A stretch of DNA of 64,000 nt from Martelella endophytica. GTDB lineage: Bacteria > Pseudomonadota > Alphaproteobacteria > Rhizobiales > Rhizobiaceae. The notes beneath the pieces were generated by a model, which ran no database searches, was not told where the DNA came from, and saw nothing but the letters and a program-made list of their open reading frames with translations. Positions 10,185 through 19,116 of the stretch are shown here, one piece after another. Where the stretch lies: contig NZ_CP010803.1 in assembly GCF_000960975.1 (NCBI RefSeq), positions 1,949,944 to 2,013,943 of the forward strand, written 5' to 3'. Position numbers and translations under genes: made by a program. Position 1 is the first letter of the stretch. Each line of letters starts with the position of its first letter.

Positions 10185-10342
10185 ATACTCTGCTTTGAAA
10201 CGGGCTTTGACCGAATGTTTCGGTATCGCGCCCGCTTGGCAAGCGAAAACGCGGGGAAATGCCGCAGCCATGCCGCACTTTTTCCTTTTTTGCGCAATGT
10301 TATGCTCAGTCAAACACGACCGCATCCGAAAGGCAGAGGGAC

Positions 10343-11161
10343 ATGGCGAAGGCAGAGACGAAAACCGGCAATGACGGCCAGACTTTCGGAACCGAAGGCA
10401 TCGCGCCGATGGAGCGTCCGAGCGCGGTGACCCGCTTCTTCATGGGCATCGTCAACTGGGCGGAAAAGCTCAACCTGAAATATGCAATCCATGGCAATCC
10501 GCCGGTCTATGACAACGCCACCTTCCCGTGGGCAAAGGATATCGAGGCGGCGGCCCCCGCCATCCGCGCAGAGCTCGACAAGGTTCTGTTGCGCCAGAGC
10601 GAGCTGCCGAGCTTTCAGGATATCTCGACCGACGTGAAGACGATCTCCAGCGACAATCACTGGAAGACTTTCTTTCTGCTGGGCTACGGACTGAAATCGG
10701 AACAGAACATCAAGGCCTGCCCGAACACCTGGGCAGCGATGCAGAAGATTCCGGGACTGACGACCGTCATGTTCTCGATTTTCGAGCCCGGCAAGCACCT
10801 GCCGGCGCATCGCGGCCCTTATAATGGCGTGCTGCGGCTGCATCTCGGCATGATCGTGCCGGAGGCGGCACCCGATGAGCTCGCAATCCGCGTCAAGGAC
10901 CAGATCTGCCACTGGGAAGAAGGCAAGGTGCTGATCTTCGATGATGCCTATGAGCACGAAGCCTGGAACCATACCGACAAGACCCGCGTCGTGGTGTTCG
11001 TCGATTTCGTCAAGCCGACCCGCTTCCCAGCAAAATTCGTCAACTGGCTGCTGATGAACATGGCGGTGTTCACCCCCTTCATCCGCGAGGGGCTGGATAA
11101 CCACAAGGACTGGGAAAAGAAGTTCTACGCCGAGGCGGAAGCGCTCAGAAACCGGCCGTAA
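10343..11161 (+). CDS. Aspartyl/asparaginyl beta-hydroxylase family protein, LpxO-like
   Basis: A 272-residue non-haem iron, 2-oxoglutarate-dependent dioxygenase-type protein. The family signature is present: an iron-binding His in LPAHRGPYNGVLRLHLG, the DDAYEHEAWNHTDKTRVV region with the distal His, and the Arg that normally holds 2-oxoglutarate. LpxO relatives hydroxylate the secondary acyl chain of lipid A at the inner membrane; that substrate is plausible but not proven here. ATG 10343 sits behind a GCAGAGGG ribosome site. The gene is divergent from the hybrid kinase, with a 158-bp shared upstream region, and convergent with trmD. Confidence 0.8.
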   Translation: MAKAETKTGNDGQTFGTEGIAPMERPSAVTRFFMGIVNWAEKLNLKYAIHGNPPVYDNATFPWAKDIEAAAPAIRAELDKVLLRQSELPSFQDISTDVKTISSDNHWKTFFLLGYGLKSEQNIKACPNTWAAMQKIPGLTTVMFSIFEPGKHLPAHRGPYNGVLRLHLGMIVPEAAPDELAIRVKDQICHWEEGKVLIFDDAYEHEAWNHTDKTRVVVFVDFVKPTRFPAKFVNWLLMNMAVFTPFIREGLDNHKDWEKKFYAEAEALRNRP

Positions 11162-11176
11162 GCGAGCGCGGAAGGC

Positions 11177-11863
11177 TCAGTCTTCCGGGTCGAGCAGGTC
11201 CGGCCGCCTGAGGGCGGTCAGTTCCATCGCCTTTTGATGGCGCCACTTGTCGATCGCGGCGTGATTGCCGGAGGCGAGCACTTCGGGGATCGTCTCGCCT
11301 TCCCATTCGGCGGGTCGGGTATAGTGCGGATGCTCCAGAAGGCCGTCCTCGAAGCTCTCATGCGTACCGGAAAGCGCATTGCCCATCACGCCGGGAAGCA
11401 CCCGGACGACGGCATCGAGCAGCACCAGCGCAGCCGGCTCGCCACCTGAAAGGATGTAGTCGCCGATCGAGACTTCCTCGAGACCGCGACGGTCGATGAC
11501 GCGCTGGTCGACGCCCTCGAAACGGCCGCAGACGATCACGGCGCCGGGGCCGTCTGCAAGTTCGCGCACGCGTTTCTGGGTGAGGGGACGGCCCCGCGGG
11601 CTCATCAGCAGCCGCGGCCGGTCATCGTCGCCCGAGACGGCGTCGATGGCCTTGCCGAGGATGTCGGCTCTGAGCACCATGCCGGCGCCCCCGCCGGCCG
11701 GTGTGTCATCGACGCTTCTGTGCTTGTCTTCGGTGAAGTCACGGATGTTGACCGCTTCCAGCGACCAGTCGCCGCGATCGGCTGCCCGGCCGGCAAGCGA
11801 CGTGCCGAGATGGCCGGGAAACATCTCCGGATAAAGCGTCAGAACCGTCGCGCGAAATGCCAT
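11177..11863 (-). CDS. trmD: tRNA (guanine37-N1)-methyltransferase
   Basis: Methylates G37 next to the anticodon of tRNAs that read CNN codons, preventing +1 frameshifting; uses S-adenosylmethionine through a trefoil-knot fold. The 228-residue protein has the family start [17 protein letters not shown], the [11 protein letters not shown] loop, the RGRPL segment, [13 protein letters not shown], and the knot motif [11 protein letters not shown]. Its ATG shares one base with the TAA stop of rimM (TAATG), so it is coupled to the ribosome-maturation operon. Confidence 0.97.
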   Translation of the reverse strand: MAFRATVLTLYPEMFPGHLGTSLAGRAADRGDWSLEAVNIRDFTEDKHRSVDDTPAGGGAGMVLRADILGKAIDAVSGDDDRPRLLMSPRGRPLTQKRVRELADGPGAVIVCGRFEGVDQRVIDRRGLEEVSIGDYILSGGEPAALVLLDAVVRVLPGVMGNALSGTHESFEDGLLEHPHYTRPAEWEGETIPEVLASGNHAAIDKWRHQKAMELTALRRPDLLDPED

Positions 11864-12429
11864 TACAGTCCGCCGGTGCCCGGGAATTCCGAACTGTCGT
11901 CGTCACCGTCATCGACGAGGCCGGCGGCCACGGGGTCGATCAGGATGCGGCCATCCTCGAAATCGACTTCCAGCACGGCGTTTTCATTGAACGGGATCAG
12001 CACCGGCCGGCGACCGGGGCCTTTCAGCTCCAGAAGATCGCCCGCGCCGAAATCGAAGATCGCGCTGACGGCGCCGTAATTGTTGCCCTCATCGTCATAG
12101 ACGTCCAGGCCTTCGAGATCGGCGTAGAAATATTCGTCGTCGTCGAGCTCGTCATCCGGCAGGTGTTCGCGCTCGAGATAGAGGTTCAGCCCGCGCAGCG
12201 CCTCGGCGGCATTGCGGTCGTTGACGCCGCGGAAGCGGATCACGATCATGTTGTTCTTGCCGGGGCGGGTCTCGAGGATTTCGAAGGTGCGTCCGTCCTC
12301 TGCATGAAGGTGCCCGTAGTCGCCGACGGTCAGCGGATTGGCCGTGAAGCAGCGCACCCGAACATCGCCGCGCAGTCCCTGCGCCGCGCCGACGGTTGCC
12401 ATCAGTACCGGATCTTTGAGTTTCGCCAT
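11863..12429 (-). CDS. rimM: Ribosome maturation factor RimM
   Basis: Binds ribosomal protein S19 and helps the 30S head mature. The 188-residue protein has the N-terminal beta-barrel ([20 protein letters not shown], with the typical G-x-hydrophobic start) and a C-terminal PRC-barrel ([18 protein letters not shown] through [14 protein letters not shown]). The C-terminus is a markedly acidic tail (DDGDDDSSE). I start at ATG 12429 rather than an upstream in-frame codon because the conserved region begins there. It lies between rpsP and trmD, as in many proteobacteria. Confidence 0.95.
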   Translation of the reverse strand: MAKLKDPVLMATVGAAQGLRGDVRVRCFTANPLTVGDYGHLHAEDGRTFEILETRPGKNNMIVIRFRGVNDRNAAEALRGLNLYLEREHLPDDELDDDEYFYADLEGLDVYDDEGNNYGAVSAIFDFGAGDLLELKGPGRRPVLIPFNENAVLEVDFEDGRILIDPVAAGLVDDGDDDSSEFPGTGGL

Positions 12430-12479
12430 GGTCGTTCGCTTTCTGCCATTCATGGCTATCTAGGCGCTTTTGCGACAAA

Positions 12480-12506
12480 GGAAAAGGCCGGGCAGTGATG
12501 CCCGAC
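12480..12506 (-). terminator. Hairpin with short T-rich tail between rpsP and rimM
   Basis: On the minus strand an 8-bp stem with one wobble pair (12506–12499 with 12494–12487) and a 4-nt loop is followed by CTTTTCC. It may trim or attenuate transcription after rpsP so that S16 is made in excess over RimM and TrmD. A second, imperfect hairpin lies at about 12549–12576. Confidence 0.45.
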
Positions 12507-12595
12507 CTCTTTGTCGACAAAGCATTTCCGGACGCCGGCCATCGCTAACGCTTTCCGCGCAATCGCGGAAGCGGCGGGCCGGCGGCAGAGAAACC

Positions 12596-12979
12596 TTATT
12601 CCGAAGCTTCTGCGGAGGCTTCGGCGGCAGCGGCTGCTGCTTCTTCGGCCTTCTGCTTCTTCTCGGCGGCGCGCTCTTCGGCCTTCTTGCCGGGCTTCGC
12701 CTTGTTCGGGTTGTTGCGAACCTTGCGCTCGGCAATACCGGCTTCTGCGAGGAAGCGCAGAACGCGGTCGGTCGGCTGGGCGCCGGTGCCGAGCCAGTAC
12801 TTCACACGGTCGGTGTCGAAAACGACACGCTCTTCCGAGTCCTTCGGCAGCATCGGGTTCCAGTGGCCGAGCTTCTCGATGAAGCGGCCGTCGCGCGGGG
12901 AGCGCTCGTCAGCAGCAACGATGTGGTAGTAGGGACGCTTCTTGGAACCGCCACGGGCGAGACGAATTTTGATTGCCAT
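12596..12979 (-). CDS. rpsP: 30S ribosomal protein S16
   Basis: Structural protein of the small ribosomal subunit. The N-terminal ~85 residues are the conserved S16 fold ([20 protein letters not shown], then [12 protein letters not shown] and [17 protein letters not shown]). The remaining ~40 residues are a lysine/alanine/glutamate-rich extension, common in Rhizobiales S16. ATG 12979 is preceded by an AAGGAG ribosome site; the longer frame to 13060 is not supported. It is encoded downstream of ffh and the chorismate mutase on the same strand. Confidence 0.97.
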   Translation of the reverse strand: MAIKIRLARGGSKKRPYYHIVAADERSPRDGRFIEKLGHWNPMLPKDSEERVVFDTDRVKYWLGTGAQPTDRVLRFLAEAGIAERKVRNNPNKAKPGKKAEERAAEKKQKAEEAAAAAAEASAEASE

Positions 12980-13019
12980 TTCTGTTTCTCCTTGATGGGT
13001 ATTGACCGTTTTCGGCCTT

Positions 13020-13331
13020 TTACTGTTCGACGCTGCTGTGTTCTGCAGCGATCTGCTCATGGTGCCGGATGACTTCCCTGATGATGAAATTCAGGAATTT
13101 CTCGGCAAAGTCTGGGTCGAGGTCGGCATTCTTCGCCAAAGTCCTCAACCGGGTGATCTGCTGTTCCTCGCGGGCCGGATCGGCCGGAGGAAGGTCATGC
13201 TGGGCCTTCAGGTGGCCAACCGCCTTGGTGCAACGAAAGCGTTCGGCCAGAACATGCACCAGTGCCGCATCGAGATTGTCGATCGACTGGCGGTACTGCG
13301 CGAGCTGCTGGCGGATTTCGGTGTCGGTCAT
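13020..13331 (-). CDS. Chorismate mutase, AroQ type
   Basis: Converts chorismate to prephenate for phenylalanine and tyrosine synthesis. The 103-residue protein is the all-helical AroQ fold: the first helix has [26 protein letters not shown], with the usual Arg and Asp for substrate binding, followed by [10 protein letters not shown] and a C-terminal helix with [15 protein letters not shown]. The ATG at 13331 overlaps the ffh stop (TGATG); a GTG one codon upstream is an alternative. Its place between ffh and rpsP is a rhizobial arrangement. Confidence 0.9.
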   Translation of the reverse strand: MTDTEIRQQLAQYRQSIDNLDAALVHVLAERFRCTKAVGHLKAQHDLPPADPAREEQQITRLRTLAKNADLDPDFAEKFLNFIIREVIRHHEQIAAEHSSVEQ

Positions 13332-14872
13332 CACTTCTTGCCCTTGCCAAAACCGCCAAAGCCGCCGCCCAGACCGGGAAGCTTCGGACTGCCGAGGCCC
13401 GGAAGACCGCCGCCACCGAGGCTGCCGGCCTGCTTCTGCAGTTCGGCAAGCTGGTTGGCGTCGAGCTTGGAAAGGTCGGGCATGCCGCCCATTCCACCGG
13501 GAAGGCCGCCCGGCATGCCACCGCCCATGCCGCCGCCGAGCATGTTCATCATCTGCTTCATCTTGCCTTTGCCCTTGCCGCCCATGGCCTTCATCATGTC
13601 GGCCATCTGGCGGTGCATCTTCAAAAGCTTGTTGATGTCGGCAGCTGAGGTGCCGGAACCTGCGGCAATGCGCTTCTTGCGCGAATTCTTCAAAACGTCC
13701 GGATGGGCGCGCTCATATTTGGTCATCGACGAGATGATGGCGAGCTGGCGCTTGAACACGCTGTCGTCCATTCCGGCCGCCGCGAGCTTGTCCTTCATGC
13801 CGCCCATGCCGGGCATCATGCCCATGATGCCGCCCATGCCGCCCATGTTCTGCATCTGCTTCAGCTGTTCGGCCATGTCGTTCATGTCGAACTTGCCCTT
13901 GGCCATCTTCTCGGCCATGGCCCGCGCCTTTTCGGCGTCGATCGTCTCGGCGGCCTTTTCGACCAGCGAGACAATGTCGCCCATGCCGAGGATGCGGTCG
14001 GCGATGCGCTTGGGATGAAACTCCTCCAGCGCGTCCATCTTCTCGCCGGTACCGATGAGCTTGATCGGCTTGCCGGTAACGGCGCGCATCGAAAGGGCCG
14101 CACCGCCGCGGCCGTCGCCATCCATGCGGGTCAGCACCAGGCCGGTGATGCCGACGCGCTCATCGAAGTTGCGCGCCAGATTGACGGCATCCTGACCGGT
14201 CAGGCTGTCGGCAACCAGCAGGATTTCATGCGGGTTCGACACCTTGCGGATGTCGGCCATCTCGACCATCAGCGGCTCGTCGATATGGGTGCGGCCGGCG
14301 GTGTCGAGGATGACGATGTCATGACCGCCGAGCTTGGCGGCCTGTACGGCGCGCTTGGCGATCGAAACGGGGTCCTGGCCGGGAATCACCGGCAGGGTGT
14401 CGACCTTTGTCTGCTCGCCGATCTGCTTCAGCTGCTCCTGCGCCGCCGGGCGGCGGGTGTCGAGCGAAGCCATGAGCACGCGTTTGCGGTCGCGGTTCGT
14501 CATCCGCGCCGCGATCTTGCCGGTGGTCGTGGTCTTGCCCGAGCCCTGCAGGCCGACCATCATGATGACGACCGGGGCGGGCGCGTTGAGATCGATGGTG
14601 ACGCCTTCCGAGCCCAGCATCTCGACCAGCTCGTCATGGACGATCTTGACCACCATCTGGCCCGGCTTGATCGACTTCAGAACTTCGGCGCCGACGGCCT
14701 TTTCGCGCACGCGGGCGGTGAAGTCGCGCACCACTTCCAGCGCAACGTCAGCCTCAAGCAACGCGCGGCGCACTTCGCGAAGTGCTGCAGCGACGTCGGC
14801 TTCCGAAAGCGATCCGCGGCCTGTCAGTCCCTTGAGGACGGAACCAAGGCGGTCCTGGAGGTTCTCAAACAT
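13331..14872 (-). CDS. ffh: Signal recognition particle protein Ffh (SRP54)
   Basis: GTPase that, with 4.5S RNA, binds signal sequences of nascent membrane proteins and delivers them to FtsY, which is also encoded in this window (20441–21790). The 513-residue protein has an N-domain helical bundle (1–95), the G-domain with P-loop GLQGSGKTT (107–115), DTRRPAAQEQL, DTAGR and TRMDGDGRGG motifs, and a methionine-rich M-domain. The C-terminal ~90 residues are an unusually glycine/methionine-rich tail with repeated GGM and LGG units, ending in a lysine-rich segment. Such tails occur in alphaproteobacterial Ffh. Confidence 0.97.
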   Translation of the reverse strand: MFENLQDRLGSVLKGLTGRGSLSEADVAAALREVRRALLEADVALEVVRDFTARVREKAVGAEVLKSIKPGQMVVKIVHDELVEMLGSEGVTIDLNAPAPVVIMMVGLQGSGKTTTTGKIAARMTNRDRKRVLMASLDTRRPAAQEQLKQIGEQTKVDTLPVIPGQDPVSIAKRAVQAAKLGGHDIVILDTAGRTHIDEPLMVEMADIRKVSNPHEILLVADSLTGQDAVNLARNFDERVGITGLVLTRMDGDGRGGAALSMRAVTGKPIKLIGTGEKMDALEEFHPKRIADRILGMGDIVSLVEKAAETIDAEKARAMAEKMAKGKFDMNDMAEQLKQMQNMGGMGGIMGMMPGMGGMKDKLAAAGMDDSVFKRQLAIISSMTKYERAHPDVLKNSRKKRIAAGSGTSAADINKLLKMHRQMADMMKAMGGKGKGKMKQMMNMLGGGMGGGMPGGLPGGMGGMPDLSKLDANQLAELQKQAGSLGGGGLPGLGSPKLPGLGGGFGGFGKGKK

Positions 14873-14948
14873 TCACGCATTCCCTTTTCGTTTCGGCTTT
14901 TCCGGCTGAAACGTTGGCATAGCCACCGACAAAAACAAGACGCAAAGC

Positions 14949-15056
14949 AAAAAACCATCCGAGGGCGCATCGCGCTGTCGGATGTTGACCTCCGGGATCT
15001 CTTTACACCTTTGCGGGTCCCGGTCGGCTGCTGAGCGTCTTTGGTGTCAGCTAAGT
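14949..15056 (-). ncRNA. Candidate small RNA upstream of ffh
   Basis: On the minus strand, TTGACT (15092–15087) and TTATCC (15068–15063) are spaced 18 nt and resemble a sigma-70 promoter, predicting a start near 15056. The next ~105 nt contain a GC-rich hairpin (GACCGGGA pairing with TCCCGGAGGTC, slight bulge) and end in a rho-independent terminator: CATCCGA/TCGGATG and GCGC/GCGC pairs between 14956 and 14984, then six Ts (14954–14949). The product would be ~108 nt. It could instead be a leader of ffh ending in an attenuator. It lacks the conserved GGAAGCAGCC loop of SRP RNA, so it is not 4.5S RNA. Confidence 0.45.
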
Positions 15057-15062
15057 CAGCGC

Positions 15063-15092
15063 GGATAAACAGGAAGATCGCGGCAAAGTCAA
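15063..15092 (-). promoter_or_regulatory. Putative sigma-70 promoter of the candidate small RNA
   Basis: TTGACT at 15092–15087 as −35 and TTATCC at 15068–15063 as −10, with an 18-nt spacer, on the minus strand. Assigned by pattern only. Confidence 0.35.
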
Positions 15093-15183
15093 GTCCTGCA
15101 GGCGTTTCTGCCGCGCCCATGGAACTTTTCGCGGCGCACATCATATATCCTAGGCGCGTGAAACCCAGCAACAGGACGATGAC

Positions 15184-16206
15184 ATGACATCAGGCAGGAC
15201 GATGCCCAGGAGGAAGAACCGCTATTATGACGGACCCAAGAGCGATCATTTCGACGGAGCGCGATTCTTCAATCCCGAAGGCATGAGCCTGCCCGGGTTT
15301 CGCGAGATGCTGAAGTGGCAGATGGAGAGCAACCGCGCCAAATGGCCGAAATCGGTCGCATGTCCCTTCGCACCGGCCCGGCCTGCACCCGAGGTCAGCG
15401 GCAACGAACTGCGGGTGACGATGATCGGTCACGCCAGCCTGCTGATCCAGGTTGCAGGCGCCAATATCCTGACCGATCCGATCTTTGACGAGCGGGCGAG
15501 CCCGTTCCGTTCGGTCGGGCCGAAACGGGTCTGCCCACCCGGCGTGCTGATCGAGGACCTGCCGAAGATCGATACGATCCTGGTCACCCACAATCACTAT
15601 GATCACCTGAGCCTCGATACGCTGGAGATGCTGCACGAAGCGCACCGGCCCCGTTTCATCACGCCGCTTGGCAACGATACCATCATCCGCTCCAGGCTCT
15701 CGGATGCCGATATTACCGTGCTCGATTGGGGCGGCCAGGCGATGACGGCCGGCGGCGTCGGCGTCATTGCCGAGCCGTGCCACCACTGGTCGGCGCGCGG
15801 CATTGCCGACAGGCGCATGGCGCTCTGGGCTGCCTTCGTGCTCGAAACGCCGGCGGGGCGCATCTATCATATCGGCGATACCGGTTTTCACGAGGGGCGG
15901 AACTATCGGGCGGCGGCCGAAAAATACGGAAGCTTCCGCCTCGCCAATCTGCCGATCGGTGCCTATGAGCCGCGGTCCTTCATGCGGGGCGAGCATCAGG
16001 ATCCGGTGGAGGCGGTCGAGGGCTTCCGGCTCTGCAACACCGCCTATGCCGTCGGCCATCACTTCGGCACTTTCCAGCTCACCGATGAAGGTCGCGATGC
16101 GCCAGTCGAAACTCTGAAATCCGCGCTCGCCGATGCCGGCATCGGCGAAGACCGTTTTCGTCCGCTGGAACCCGGCGAGGCGTTTGACGTGCCGGCTGAG
16201 CCCTGA
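15184..16206 (+). CDS. MBL-fold metal-dependent hydrolase, UlaG/NAPE-PLD-like
   Basis: A 340-residue metallo-beta-lactamase-fold enzyme. The metal site is intact: HNHYDH at residues 136–141, then CHHWSARG, a GDTGF aspartate motif, and a late AVGHHFGTFQLTDE histidine. The order and spacing fit the branch that includes N-acyl-phosphatidylethanolamine phospholipase D and the lactonase UlaG, which cleave phosphodiester or lactone bonds. The true substrate is unknown. ATG 15184 is used; another in-frame ATG at 15202 is possible. No signal peptide is seen, so it is probably cytoplasmic. It is convergent with the AlkD-like gene. Confidence 0.87.
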   Translation: MTSGRTMPRRKNRYYDGPKSDHFDGARFFNPEGMSLPGFREMLKWQMESNRAKWPKSVACPFAPARPAPEVSGNELRVTMIGHASLLIQVAGANILTDPIFDERASPFRSVGPKRVCPPGVLIEDLPKIDTILVTHNHYDHLSLDTLEMLHEAHRPRFITPLGNDTIIRSRLSDADITVLDWGGQAMTAGGVGVIAEPCHHWSARGIADRRMALWAAFVLETPAGRIYHIGDTGFHEGRNYRAAAEKYGSFRLANLPIGAYEPRSFMRGEHQDPVEAVEGFRLCNTAYAVGHHFGTFQLTDEGRDAPVETLKSALADAGIGEDRFRPLEPGEAFDVPAEP

Positions 16207-16207
16207 T

Positions 16208-16897
16208 CTAGGCTTTCAGCCGGGCGCGACGTTTGGGGTCGGTCAGGTACTTCACCGCGTCCCGGCCGACCCAGCGTCGCGTCCGGTTGTCGGAGGCCGC
16301 AAGTTTGTCGGCAAGGCCGAGCGCTGCTTCATGGCACGCCTTGTTCCGCATGCCGATATTGCGCAGGGCCCAGTTCACAGCCTTCTTCACGAAATTGCGC
16401 TCATCGCCGGCATGATGCTCGATGAGCGGCAGGAAGGCGAGGAAGGTCGCCGCCGGCTCCTGCTTGCAGTGGACGGCAGCCCCAGCGATCATCGCAAAGG
16501 CGGTCCGGCGCACGAATTCACGCTCGTCTGCGGCAAATGAGGCGATCAGCGCCGGGTCCAGCCGCGCCTCGACGAAGATATCGGCGGCGGTATCGACGAT
16601 CTCCCAGGAGGCAAAATCTCCGGCAAGGCGAAACATCTCCTCAGGCGTCAGCCGGGCCGGCTCGAGGGTCAGCAGCGCCAGTACGCGCGCCTCGCGCACC
16701 GGGGTTTCCCAGAGTGCGAACGCCCGCCCGTGATCGCGGCCGACCGCGCGGGCCAGTTGCTGGAGCTGCCGATTGGAAAGGCCGATGGCCGTATCGGTGC
16801 GGATGCCGACGCGGGCCATCTCCGCAATCCGCGTCGGGTCGGCGCGTTCGGCGAGCTCCGCCATGATTTCCGCCGCCGAAGATTGATGCGACAGCAT
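16208..16897 (-). CDS. DNA alkylation repair protein, AlkD-like HEAT-repeat family
   Basis: A 229-residue protein built from short helical HEAT-like repeats, matching the AlkD family of DNA glycosylases that remove bulky or cationic alkylated bases without base flipping. Visible family features are RVGIRTDTAIGLSNRQLQQLAR near the start, the tryptophan-containing WETPVREARVLALL and SWEIVDTAAD segments, and FVKKAVNWALRNIG near the end. ATG 16897 has an AGGGAGG ribosome site; a TTG further upstream is not supported. It is not in an obvious operon with other repair genes. Confidence 0.85.
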   Translation of the reverse strand: MLSHQSSAAEIMAELAERADPTRIAEMARVGIRTDTAIGLSNRQLQQLARAVGRDHGRAFALWETPVREARVLALLTLEPARLTPEEMFRLAGDFASWEIVDTAADIFVEARLDPALIASFAADEREFVRRTAFAMIAGAAVHCKQEPAATFLAFLPLIEHHAGDERNFVKKAVNWALRNIGMRNKACHEAALGLADKLAASDNRTRRWVGRDAVKYLTDPKRRARLKA

Positions 16898-16930
16898 GTC
16901 TGCCCCTCCCTGGGCCAACCTCGATATCCG

Positions 16931-17830
16931 TCAACCGCCGACGAGCGAGGCCTCCGTCGACGATGCGCCCTTGCGCTGTTTCAGGGCGTGCTCGCGCCAG
17001 ATGGTAAACACGCCGGCGCCGACCACGATCAGCGCACCGATGACCATGTGGCTGGTCAGGGTCTCGTGGAAGATCAGAACGCCAAACAGCGAGGCGTAGA
17101 CGAGCTGCAGATAGGTCACGGTCTGCACCGTGACGGCTTCCGTCACCTCCAGCGCTCGGATCAGGCAGTAATGGCCGGAAATGCCGGTGATGCAGAGTGC
17201 CGCGAGCCAGCCCCAGTCGGCCCAGCCGACCGTTTCCCAGAAGAACGGGCCGATGAGGCTGGTGACCACCAGGCCGACGATGCCGGTGTAGAACAGGCTG
17301 ACCTCGGCGCCGTCATAGCGCCCTGCAAGACGGGTATAGAGCGAATAGAGCGAGAAGGTGATGCAGCAGCCGACGGGGATCAGTGTCAGCATCGAGAAAT
17401 TGGCGTCGAACGGATTGATGATGATCAGCACGCCGAACAGACCGATGATGATGGCGATCCAGCGCCGCCAGCCGACCTTCTCGCCGAGAAGTGGCACGGA
17501 AAGCAGGGCGACCACCAGCGGCGCCGACATGAAGATCGCCTGGCTCTGCGCCAGCCCGACCATGGCAAACGACAGGATGGAGACAAAGATCTGCCCCACG
17601 AGCAGCAGGCTCCGCCAGATCTGCAGGCCGAGATGCTGCGTGGCGATCGCCTTCCTGAAGCCGACCGGCGAACGCGCGGCGAGGATGACGACGAACGCGC
17701 CAAACGCCCAGAACCGCACCATCGAAATGAAGAAGGGTGAATAAAGCGGTCCGAGATGGCGCGTGATGGCATCCTGGATGGCGAAGATCGTGATGGCGGA
17801 GAAGGCGAAGACGATACCGGAGACCTTCAT
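16931..17830 (-). CDS. EamA/RhaT-family (DMT) transporter
   Basis: A 299-residue inner-membrane protein with ten hydrophobic helices arranged as two similar EamA halves, the signature of drug/metabolite transporters. The first half has SPFFISMVRFWAFGAFV and AQSQAIFMSAPLVVALLSVPLLGEKVG (the usual end-of-repeat motif); the second has VTVQTVTYLQLVYASLFGVLIFHE. Members export amino acids, nucleosides or other metabolites, but the substrate cannot be read from the sequence. ATG 17830 is used rather than a TTG two codons upstream. Confidence 0.88.
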   Translation of the reverse strand: MKVSGIVFAFSAITIFAIQDAITRHLGPLYSPFFISMVRFWAFGAFVVILAARSPVGFRKAIATQHLGLQIWRSLLLVGQIFVSILSFAMVGLAQSQAIFMSAPLVVALLSVPLLGEKVGWRRWIAIIIGLFGVLIIINPFDANFSMLTLIPVGCCITFSLYSLYTRLAGRYDGAEVSLFYTGIVGLVVTSLIGPFFWETVGWADWGWLAALCITGISGHYCLIRALEVTEAVTVQTVTYLQLVYASLFGVLIFHETLTSHMVIGALIVVGAGVFTIWREHALKQRKGASSTEASLVGG

Positions 17831-18145
17831 GCACAAAACCTGCCAGCACTGCGGCCGGCCCGGCCTGGGGCGGCGGACGACTTCGAAATGGTAAACAACA
17901 TGAACAGAACTTTCAGATGCCCCGGATTTCGGCGGGGCAGCGGCGTCAGAATGGCGAGGCTCGGGGAGGAGAGGTCGCCGGGGAGGGATGGGCCGACACT
18001 ACACCGTGAGAAACCCGCTGGCAAAGGCTTGAAGGTGGTGCATCAGTTTTCCGCGCGTTTTTTTGGCGACGGTCGGATATCCACTGGTGACCGGCGCCGT
18101 TCTTGACCATATAACGCGCCGGGAAGAGATGAGCGGAGCCACGCG
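17831..18145. other. 315-bp intergenic region between divergent EamA gene and dapF
   Basis: No convincing reading frame or RNA gene. It must contain the promoters of both divergent genes. An AT-rich CATATAAC patch near 18109–18116 may be the dapF −10 region; I cannot define a −35. Confidence 0.4.
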
Positions 18146-19024
18146 ATGACGCAGACGAACGACAAGGCGCCGATGATGCGCATGAACGGGCTTGGCAACA
18201 AGATTCTCGTGATCGACATGCGCGGCCGCCAGGACAAGGTGACGCCGCAGGCGGCGATCCGCCTCAACGCTCACCCCGACACGGCCTTCGACCAGATCAT
18301 GGCGCTCTACGATCCGCGCGACGACGCGCCGGACGGCTGGATCGACATTCTCAATTCCGACGGATCGATGGCGCAGGCCTGCGGCAACGGCACGCGCTGT
18401 GTCGTCGACTACCTGAACGCGGCCTCCGGCCAGACCCGCTTTGCCTTCCGCACCATTGCCGGTTCACTTCTTGCCGAACGCCACGGCGATGGACTGATCT
18501 CGGTGGACATGGGCCCGCCGGAATTCGAGTGGGAGAAGATCCCGCTCGCCGGCCCGGCGGCAGATACGAAGCACATCGCGCTGGCCGAGCCGCATGAGGC
18601 CGACCCCGCCCTGCAGCGTTTCTCCGCCGCTTCGATGGGCAATCCGCACGCGGTGTTCTTCGTGCCGCGCGATGTCGACAGTTACGACATCCTCGCTTTC
18701 GGCCCGCGCTACGAGCATCATCCGATGTTTCCCGAGCGCGCCAACATTTCGCTGGCGCAGGTCACTTCGCCGTCCTCGCTGTCGCTGAAGACCTTCGAGC
18801 GCGGCGCCGGCCTCACGCTCGCCTGCGGCTCCGCCGCCTGCGCCGCCGCTGTCTCCGCTGCCCGTACCGGGCGCACGGGCCGCAAGGTCACGGTCTACCT
18901 GCCGGCCGGCGCGCTGGAAATCGACTGGCGCGAGGACAACGACCACGTCGTCATGACCGGGCCTGCCGTGCTCGAATGGCGCGGCGCGGTTGAGCCCGCA
19001 ACGGGCGAGTGGGAGCGGCTTTAG
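18146..19024 (+). CDS. dapF: Diaminopimelate epimerase
   Basis: Interconverts LL- and meso-diaminopimelate, the last step before lysine and the source of the peptidoglycan cross-linking residue. The 292-residue protein has the two catalytic cysteines in their motifs: Cys79 in ACGNGTRC and Cys227 in LACGSAACA, plus GNPHAVFF. The N-terminal motif is [15 protein letters not shown] where many DapFs have HGLGNDFVVID; as far as I recall, rhizobial DapFs share this form. It heads a typical rhizobial series with mtaB, ftsY and yciB. Confidence 0.96.
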   Translation: MTQTNDKAPMMRMNGLGNKILVIDMRGRQDKVTPQAAIRLNAHPDTAFDQIMALYDPRDDAPDGWIDILNSDGSMAQACGNGTRCVVDYLNAASGQTRFAFRTIAGSLLAERHGDGLISVDMGPPEFEWEKIPLAGPAADTKHIALAEPHEADPALQRFSAASMGNPHAVFFVPRDVDSYDILAFGPRYEHHPMFPERANISLAQVTSPSSLSLKTFERGAGLTLACGSAACAAAVSAARTGRTGRKVTVYLPAGALEIDWREDNDHVVMTGPAVLEWRGAVEPATGEWERL

Positions 19025-19116
19025 GCATCGCGCCCAGCCTTTCCTCCACCAGACTGAGCTTCCAATCCGGCCGGGATTGCGCCATATAGCGGCCAAACGA
19101 AACCGCGACGAGCGCG

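Larger units (their letters stand above)
14873..15183. other. 311-bp intergenic region between ffh and the MBL-fold gene
   Basis: No protein-coding frame is convincing here. On the minus strand it holds a promoter-like pair (15063–15092), a hairpin and a strong terminator, described separately as a candidate small RNA. The ffh promoter must also lie here, between the terminator and 14872, but I could not assign it with confidence. Confidence 0.6.

Noticed and set aside
14949..15056. 4.5S SRP RNA, suggested by its position next to ffh
   Set aside because: The conserved GGAAG-containing SRP loop is absent and the hairpins do not form the long SRP stem.
18146..19024. DapF with an abnormal N-terminal motif (NKI in place of NDF)
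   Set aside because: I recall the same form from rhizobial DapF proteins, and both catalytic cysteines are present.
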